Of a DNA stretch of 18,061 bases, positions 13,610-18,061 are shown one piece after another (the stretch's first letter is position 1; every line of letters starts with the position of its first letter). Location: positions 1 to 18,061 of the forward strand of contig DBCN01000025.1 of NCBI GenBank assembly GCA_002293065.1. Direction: 5' to 3'. The notes beneath the pieces are model-generated. The model was not told the origin of the DNA and ran no database searches. It was given only the letters and a program-made list of their open reading frames with translations. Both the position numbers and the translations under genes were made by a program. The DNA is from Opitutia bacterium UBA957 (GTDB lineage: Bacteria; Verrucomicrobiota; Verrucomicrobiia; Opitutales; UBA953).

Positions 13610-14722
13610 TCAGCGCTGCACGGTCTGGCGAACCAGGCTGACGGTTTCGCCGACTTGGACGCCGGACTTCACCTGGGTGTAGCCGGCATCGCTGAGGCCC
13701 AGCTTCACCGAGCGGCGCTCCCACTCGCCCGACCCGCCCTTCGCGTAAACGATGCGGTCCTTGCCCTCGACGAAGATCGCCGACACGGGGATGGAGAGGC
13801 AGCCGGCTTCGCGGGCCACCAGCACGGAGAGGTTCGCGCTGATGCCCGGGCGGGCGCCCTCCCCGGCGGCGAAGGAAACCTGGCACGGAAACACGCGGAG
13901 ATCGGGGGTCTTGACGTCCGGCGTGCCGAACGGGGCCAAGAACGTGACTTGGCCTTTCTTCGTCAGGCCGGGGATGGAGTCGAACGTGATGGTCGCCTCG
14001 CGGCCCAACGACAGGCGCGTGGCGGCGAACTCGTTGAGGTTCACGTCCACGCGCAGGACCGAGACGTCGGAGACGCGCAGCAGGAGGGTGCCGCTGTTGA
14101 TGGATTGCGCGCCGATGACGACTTGGCCTTCGACGAGGTTGTTCGCGTCGGACACCATGCCGTCGTGCGGGGCCACCAGCACGGTCTTGCGCACGTTCTC
14201 TTCGGCCTTCTCGAAGCGGGACTGGGCGACGTCGCATTGGAGTTTCGTCACTTCATAGGCGGTGCGGGCATCCAGCAGCTCGCGGTCCGACACGAACCCC
14301 TTCTCGCGCAGGGCCTCGGCCCGCTTCAGGTCGCGCGTGCTCTTCTCGAGGTTGAGCGCTTGGAGTTGGACGTTGCGGCGGGCCTCCTCTTGGTCGGCCT
14401 TGACGAGCAAGGGGTCGAGTTCGATCAGGATGTCTCCCTTTTTGACGACTTGGCCGTCTTTGACGTGGATCTTCTGAATCTTGCCGCTCACTTCAGCCTT
14501 CACGTCGCTGAAGATGACGGGGCGGACATAGCCGGCCGCATCGACGGTCTCTTCGATGTCGCGGATGGCCACGATGGATTCAATGGGGTTCTGCGGGGCC
14601 CCGCCCTTCGCGCCACCGGCGCGCCGACCACCCTTGTCGGCGTCCTCGGGCCACCAATGGACGGTGGCCGCGGCCGCGAGGGCGACGGTGGTGAGGATGA
14701 TCAGGTTCTTCTTAAGGCTCAT
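13610..14722 (-). CDS. MacA/HlyD-type periplasmic adaptor (membrane fusion) protein
   Basis: A 370-residue adaptor that bridges the inner-membrane permease and the outer-membrane channel. A single N-terminal membrane anchor or uncleaved signal lies at about 6-22. The barrel/lipoyl half-motif AEVSGKIQKIHVKDGQVVKKGDILIELD is at 76-103. A helical hairpin from 107 to 180 follows (EEARRNVQLQALNLEKSTRDLKRAE and later QSRFEKAEENVRKT), then the second lipoyl half VLVAPHDGMVS (181-191), a beta-barrel from about 218 and a membrane-proximal end (GYTQVKSGVQVGETVSLV). The lipoyl halves and hairpin are characteristic of the family. The ATG overlaps the stop of the TolC-like gene (ATGA) and the ATPase gene starts two bases after its stop. 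Confidence 0.93.
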   Translation of the reverse strand: MSLKKNLIILTTVALAAAATVHWWPEDADKGGRRAGGAKGGAPQNPIESIVAIRDIEETVDAAGYVRPVIFSDVKAEVSGKIQKIHVKDGQVVKKGDILIELDPLLVKADQEEARRNVQLQALNLEKSTRDLKRAEALREKGFVSDRELLDARTAYEVTKLQCDVAQSRFEKAEENVRKTVLVAPHDGMVSDANNLVEGQVVIGAQSINSGTLLLRVSDVSVLRVDVNLNEFAATRLSLGREATITFDSIPGLTKKGQVTFLAPFGTPDVKTPDLRVFPCQVSFAAGEGARPGISANLSVLVAREAGCLSIPVSAIFVEGKDRIVYAKGGSGEWERRSVKLGLSDAGYTQVKSGVQVGETVSLVRQTVQR

Positions 14723-16293
14723 GGGGTTGCGGACAAAGGGGGTAAGGGTTCATCCATCGGCAGCCCGGCACCGACCTTCGCCTCGGCCGCTTCCAGCGTG
14801 AAGCCGTGACGCGCGAGCAAGGAACCATCGAGACGGGCGACCCGCGCGGAGGCGGAACGGGCATCCAGCGAGGACTGGATCCAATTCAATTGGGCGGCAT
14901 CCAAGGCCGCCTGGGCCTGCAGGACGCGCAGGATGTCGGATTGGCCGGCGGCGTAGCGGGCCCGTTCGCCTTCGTAGGACTGGCGCTGCAAAGCCAACGC
15001 CGAGGTCGCGGAATCCACGCGCGCCCGGGCGGCCTCGAGGTCGCGCCACGTGGCGCGGGCGTTGAAGACGAGGTTCTGGCGGACGTCCGCCAAACGGAAT
15101 TCGGCCTGCTGGCGGGCCCGGGCGGCGGAGCGTAACGCGGCTTCGGATTCGCGGGAGCCCAGCGGCAAGCGGTAGGTGAAACTGATGCTATTGCTCCAGC
15201 CCGAGGCATCACGGAGGCCGTTATGCGCCTGATTCAATCCGGCGACCGAAGGCCCGATGTTGGCGCCCGAGAGCGTGAGGTCGAGTTGGGCGGCATCATT
15301 TTGCCGCGCGGCATCCAAGGACGAGTTGGCTTGGGCCAAGGCGGAGAGCTGAATGGCCGTTTCGAAATCGAAGTCGGCCGCTTGGCGTATCCAAAGCGCG
15401 AACGGCTCCGGGGCGGCGACCGCGGACGAGGGGATGGCTTCCACGAGGACCGCCTGCTCGATTTCGGCGGCATCGCCACGTCCGAGCGTTCGGCGCAAGC
15501 GCATCTCCGCTCCGTCCACCGCCTGCTTGGCGTTCAAGACGGCGACCTTCTGGTTCGCCACGTCGGCCGCGGCTTGCAATTCCTCCAGGGCCGTGGCGTC
15601 GCCGAGCCGGCGCTTGGTCTGAACCTGCTCCAACAAGGACTCCGCCGAGCGCAGGCTGGTTTCGCGCAAGGCCACCAACGTGCGCGCCCCGGCGAGGCTC
15701 CAATAGGCGACTTCCGTGTCGCGGATGAGGTCCAAGGCCGCGGCCCGTAAAGCGAGGCGACTCCGCGTGGCGCCTTCCTTGGCGGCGATCAAAGCCGAGA
15801 GGTTGACGGCCCGACCGGCGCCCGCGAGCAGGGGCTGGGTGTAACTCAAGCTGGTCCCGAGGTCGAAATTCGAGGCCGTCGAATTGAGGCTGCCGCCATC
15901 GGACCAGAGCCGCGTCATGCCCGTGCCCAAGGTCAACGTCCCACCCCAGCTGAACTTGCGGGAGAGGCTGATATCCGAACTGAAGTCCCGGGCAGCGGGG
16001 TTGCCGTTCTGACGATCGAACGACGACTGCGCCCCGCTCAAGCGGTTGCTCCAACCGAAGACCGGATCAAAATCGGCCTCGGCCTGTTCCACGGAATCCA
16101 AGGCGCGGGCGGTCTCCAGTCGAGTGATGACGAGGCCCAGGTTGCGGGCCAACGCCTGGTCGATGGCGGCGGCCAAGGTGACCGTCTGGGCGGCGGAAGC
16201 GACCACCTGGTTCACGGGAGCCGGCGCGACGACGCCCTCTGCTCCCAACAGGGAAGCAGCGACGAGGAAAGTCGCGGGGAGAATGGCGCGCAT
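14719..16293 (-). CDS. TolC-like outer-membrane efflux protein
   Basis: A 524-residue outer-membrane efflux protein, which trimerises into a channel-tunnel across the outer membrane and periplasm. The signal peptide starts MRAILPATFLVAASLLGAEG, and this ATG (16293) gives the natural N-terminus; the frame is open to 16377, but that extension crosses the terminator hairpin. Two similar helical repeats are recognisable: LAAAIDQALARNLGLVITRLE near the N-terminus and, in the second half, RLPLGSRESEAALRSAARARQQAEFRLADVRQNL. The second repeat continues with RARYAAGQSDILRVLQAQAALDAAQLN, the usual OEP pattern. Its C-terminus MDEPLPPLSATP is short and proline-rich. It is first in the operon, preceded directly by CCCCTTCC and no Shine-Dalgarno. 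Confidence 0.93.
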   Translation of the reverse strand: MRAILPATFLVAASLLGAEGVVAPAPVNQVVASAAQTVTLAAAIDQALARNLGLVITRLETARALDSVEQAEADFDPVFGWSNRLSGAQSSFDRQNGNPAARDFSSDISLSRKFSWGGTLTLGTGMTRLWSDGGSLNSTASNFDLGTSLSYTQPLLAGAGRAVNLSALIAAKEGATRSRLALRAAALDLIRDTEVAYWSLAGARTLVALRETSLRSAESLLEQVQTKRRLGDATALEELQAAADVANQKVAVLNAKQAVDGAEMRLRRTLGRGDAAEIEQAVLVEAIPSSAVAAPEPFALWIRQAADFDFETAIQLSALAQANSSLDAARQNDAAQLDLTLSGANIGPSVAGLNQAHNGLRDASGWSNSISFTYRLPLGSRESEAALRSAARARQQAEFRLADVRQNLVFNARATWRDLEAARARVDSATSALALQRQSYEGERARYAAGQSDILRVLQAQAALDAAQLNWIQSSLDARSASARVARLDGSLLARHGFTLEAAEAKVGAGLPMDEPLPPLSATP

Positions 16294-16334
16294 GGAAGGG
16301 GTAAGTACCTCAGTAGGTGTAGTTTGTTCCGTCC

Positions 16335-16367
16335 ATAAAGCAAGCGACGCACCATCAGGTGCGTCGC
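16335..16367 (-). terminator. Hairpin terminator after FKBP gene
   Basis: GCGACGCACC (16344-16353), loop ATCA, GGTGCGTCGC (16358-16367) is a perfect 10-bp stem. In the leftward sense it is followed by TTGCTTTATGG, a weak T-rich tail. It begins about 29 bases after the FKBP stop and 50 bases before the TolC-like start, so it fits a terminator that isolates the carB-FKBP transcript from the efflux operon. Because the T-run is imperfect, partial read-through is possible. Confidence 0.75.
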
Positions 16368-16395
16368 GAAACCTCACCGTTGAAGGCGTTTTGTC

Positions 16396-17154
16396 TTATT
16401 TGACGATTTCAACCAATTCCACCTCGAATTCGAGGACGGAGTTGGGAGGAATCGGGCCCTGGCCATTCTCGCCATAGGCGATGCTGGCGGGAGCGACGAG
16501 GAGGATCTTGCCGCCCTTGCCGATCATGGGGACGGCTTCGGTCCAAGCCGGGATGACGCCGTTCAACGGGAACTCAGCCGGGGCGTTGCCGCGGTTGGCG
16601 GTGGAGTCGAAGACCTTACCATCGACCGTCTTGCCGGTGTAGAGGCACTTGACGGTGCTGGTCGCGGTGGGCTTAGGGTCGGTACCTGGGGTGATGATCT
16701 TGTAGCGGAGACCCGAAGCGGTCTTCGTGAATGCCTTGTCGGCGTCGATCTTGGCGAGGAAAGCGTCGTTCTGGGCGCCCCAGCGCTTGGCCTTACCGGC
16801 GACGCGTTCGCCGATCATCTTCTCGGCACCGGGAATGATTTCCTCGGCCTTGAACTTCGGCGTCTCGTTCTTGAGGGCGGCGCGCATGCCGTCGAGCAGG
16901 GCGGTCACTTCCTCGTCGGAAAGGTCGAGCTCCGAGGCGATGGACGCCCATTGAGCCTGGCGGACCAGGAAGAATCCCTGGAGGAAGAAGGCCTGTTTCT
17001 GTTGTTCGGGGGTGAGGTCTTTCACGATGGGTGCGGGTGGAGGGGTGAGCGCGGGAGCGGCCGGAGCAGCGGTCGCCGCGGCGGGCTTGGCTTCGTCGGC
17101 GGCGTGGAGGGACGCGGCGGCGAGGGCCAACGCGGCGAGGGCGGGGAGTTTCAT
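16396..17154 (-). CDS. Secreted FKBP-type peptidyl-prolyl cis-trans isomerase
   Basis: A 252-residue periplasmic foldase. The signal peptide is MKLPALAALALAAASLHA (cleavage near 18-19). A proline/alanine-rich linker follows to about 45, then a helical N-terminal domain (about 47-140) with LTPEQQKQAFFLQGFFLVRQAQ and SDEEVTALLDGMRAALK, as in FkpA/Mip-type dimeric enzymes. The FKBP domain spans about 150-252: YTGKTVDGKVFDST, FPLNGVIPAWTEAVPMIGKGGKILLVAP and IPPNSVLEFEVELVEI. The aromatic and Asp residues of the pocket are kept. It starts 21 bp after carB and is likely co-transcribed with it. Directly before the ATG is CCCTTCCCC and no Shine-Dalgarno. Confidence 0.94.
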   Translation of the reverse strand: MKLPALAALALAAASLHAADEAKPAAATAAPAAPALTPPPAPIVKDLTPEQQKQAFFLQGFFLVRQAQWASIASELDLSDEEVTALLDGMRAALKNETPKFKAEEIIPGAEKMIGERVAGKAKRWGAQNDAFLAKIDADKAFTKTASGLRYKIITPGTDPKPTATSTVKCLYTGKTVDGKVFDSTANRGNAPAEFPLNGVIPAWTEAVPMIGKGGKILLVAPASIAYGENGQGPIPPNSVLEFEVELVEIVK

Positions 17155-17175
17155 GGGGAAGGGTTGGTATCCGAA

Positions 17176-18061
17176 TTAGGCCTGCGGGGGAAGCACCTTT
17201 GCGTGTTCCTGGAGGGAATTCACGGTCAGGGGGCGAACTTTGAGGGACTTGATGCCGAGGACGGCCGCCCGGGCGGCGTTCATGGTCGAAGCCATATAGA
17301 CGCCGCGGAGGACGGCCTCGGCGCGCATCGCATTCTCATCCTTGCGCGGCAGCATGCCCGCGGCGGTGTTCACGATCATCTGGAGCTGGCCGTTCTTCAG
17401 GAGGTCGAGCACGTTGGGCCGCGAGCCTTCGGAGATCTTGCCGAGCTTGGTGACCTTGACGCCGGCGGCCTCGATCGCCGCGGCGGTACCGCTCGTGGAA
17501 TAGACGCTGAAACCGAGGGTCGCGAGCTCGCGGGCCACGGCGACGGCGCCGTCCTTATCGCGGTCCTTGACGGAGAGGAAGACGCTGCCGGTGGTGGGCA
17601 TGGCCGGCTGCGCAGCCATCTGCGCCTTGGCGTAAGCCATGCCGAGGTCGTCATCGACGCCCATGACTTCACCCGTCGAACGCATTTCCGGCGAGAGCGC
17701 AACGGGCGCGCCGGGGAAACGGTTGAACGGGAAGACCGATTCCTTGACGGACCAATAGGGCGGACGGATTTCCTGGGTGAACTTGAAGTCCTTCAGCTTC
17801 GCGCCGAGCATGCAGAGCGAAGCCAGCTTGGCGAGGGGTACTCCGATCGCCTTCGAGACGAACGGGATGGTGCGCGAGGCGCGCGGGTTGACCTCCAGCA
17901 TGAACACGGTGCCGTCCTTGATGGCGAACTGGATGTTCATCAAGCCGACCACCTTGAGGCGCTTGGCGAGCGCATGCGTGATGCGACGCACTTCGTCGAT
18001 GATGGCCGGCGAGAGGGTGTGCGGGGGGAGCACCATCCCGGCGTCGCCGGAGTGCACGCCC
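17176..18061 (-). CDS. carB: Carbamoyl-phosphate synthase large subunit (C-terminal part)
   Basis: The last 294 codons of the large subunit, which makes carbamoyl phosphate from bicarbonate, ATP and glutamine-derived ammonia for pyrimidine and arginine synthesis. It enters from the right edge at GVHSGDAG, a well-conserved CarB motif (GTG at 18057 is an internal Val, not a start). The second ATP-grasp half shows LPPHTLSPAIIDEVRRITHALAKRLKVVGLMNIQFAIKDG, with VFMLEVNPRASRTIPFVSKAIG as the catalytic core, then RSTGEVMGVDDDLGMAYAKAQMA. The MGS-like allosteric domain follows (GSVFLSVKDRDKDG, TLGFSVYSTSGTAAAIEAAG, IVNTAAG), where UMP, IMP and ornithine act in E. coli. It ends in a TAA at 17176. Linkage to the FKBP gene is only positional. 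Confidence 0.97.
   Translation of the reverse strand, partial: GVHSGDAGMVLPPHTLSPAIIDEVRRITHALAKRLKVVGLMNIQFAIKDGTVFMLEVNPRASRTIPFVSKAIGVPLAKLASLCMLGAKLKDFKFTQEIRPPYWSVKESVFPFNRFPGAPVALSPEMRSTGEVMGVDDDLGMAYAKAQMAAQPAMPTTGSVFLSVKDRDKDGAVAVARELATLGFSVYSTSGTAAAIEAAGVKVTKLGKISEGSRPNVLDLLKNGQLQMIVNTAAGMLPRKDENAMRAEAVLRGVYMASTMNAARAAVLGIKSLKVRPLTVNSLQEHAKVLPPQA

Noticed and set aside
13655..14809. 384-residue open frame opposite the adaptor gene
   Set aside because: Same reason: mirror of a conserved HlyD/MacA-type gene, with no recognisable domain.
16294..16340. Sigma-70-type promoter for the efflux operon (TTGCTT and TACACC)
   Set aside because: Only a weak -10 match with a 16-bp spacer; not distinguishable from chance.
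18055..18057. GTG at the right edge as start of the carB-like frame
   Set aside because: It is the Val of the internal GVHSGD motif of CarB; the gene continues beyond the window.

Overview
The window is a high-GC bacterial chromosome segment made almost entirely of housekeeping and envelope genes. There is no phage, transposase, CRISPR array, rRNA or tRNA that I can see. The organism is most likely a Gram-negative member of the PVC/FCB side of the bacterial tree, perhaps a Verrucomicrobiota/Opitutae lineage. The grounds are outer-membrane and TolC-type proteins, a short archaeal/eukaryal-type prolyl-tRNA synthetase, a Bacteroidetes-style degenerate ThiE paralog in the thi operon, and start codons that mostly lack Shine-Dalgarno sequences. 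This placement is an inference from gene content, not a computed one.

Layout, left to right. (1) 1-352: the start of a leftward beta-hydroxyacid-dehydrogenase-type gene, and a divergent intergenic region holding a perfect 17-bp palindrome. (2) 353-1156: a rightward DapB-like oxidoreductase that has lost several DapB signature residues and looks less GC-rich than its surroundings. (3) 1249-2433: xseA, rightward, whose stop codon interlocks with that of the leftward proS. (4) 3959-2430 proS, 4922-4074 prmC and 5910-4927 tsaC/sua5, all leftward translation-related genes. A near-perfect hairpin that resembles a dispersed repeat lies between proS and prmC. (5) 9408-6009: a leftward run thiS, thiE-like, thiE, thiG, tlyA and then rpsR, ending at an intrinsic terminator. 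It supplies thiazole and thiamine-phosphate synthesis functions, one rRNA methyltransferase and ribosomal protein S18. (6) 9500-10715: rightward periplasmic cyclophilin and a small beta-barrel outer-membrane protein, ending at a bidirectional terminator. (7) 16293-10781: a leftward five-gene tripartite efflux operon (TolC-like outer-membrane protein, MacA/HlyD-type adaptor, ABC ATPase, MacB/FtsX-type permease, secreted alpha/beta hydrolase) with 4-bp ATGA overlaps at three junctions. (8) 18061-16396: the C-terminal third of carB and a secreted FKBP-type prolyl isomerase, ending at a strong hairpin.

The most cohesive system is the efflux operon. ATPase and permease would drive export, the adaptor would bridge the periplasm and the TolC-like trimer would form the outer-membrane channel. 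Translational coupling of a periplasmic esterase to it suggests that the hydrolase acts on the exported molecule or on something in the same physiological context. I did not find a clearly new defence or mobile system. The most unusual items are the divergent DapB-like protein, the hydrolase-coupled exporter, the hairpin repeat at 4019-4039, and pyrimidine-rich tracts placed directly before several start codons.

Intergenic space is small throughout (no gene-free stretch exceeds 300 bases). The 114-bp stretch 6204-6317 between rpsR and tlyA is lower in GC and pyrimidine-rich on the coding strand; I see no convincing promoter or structure in it.
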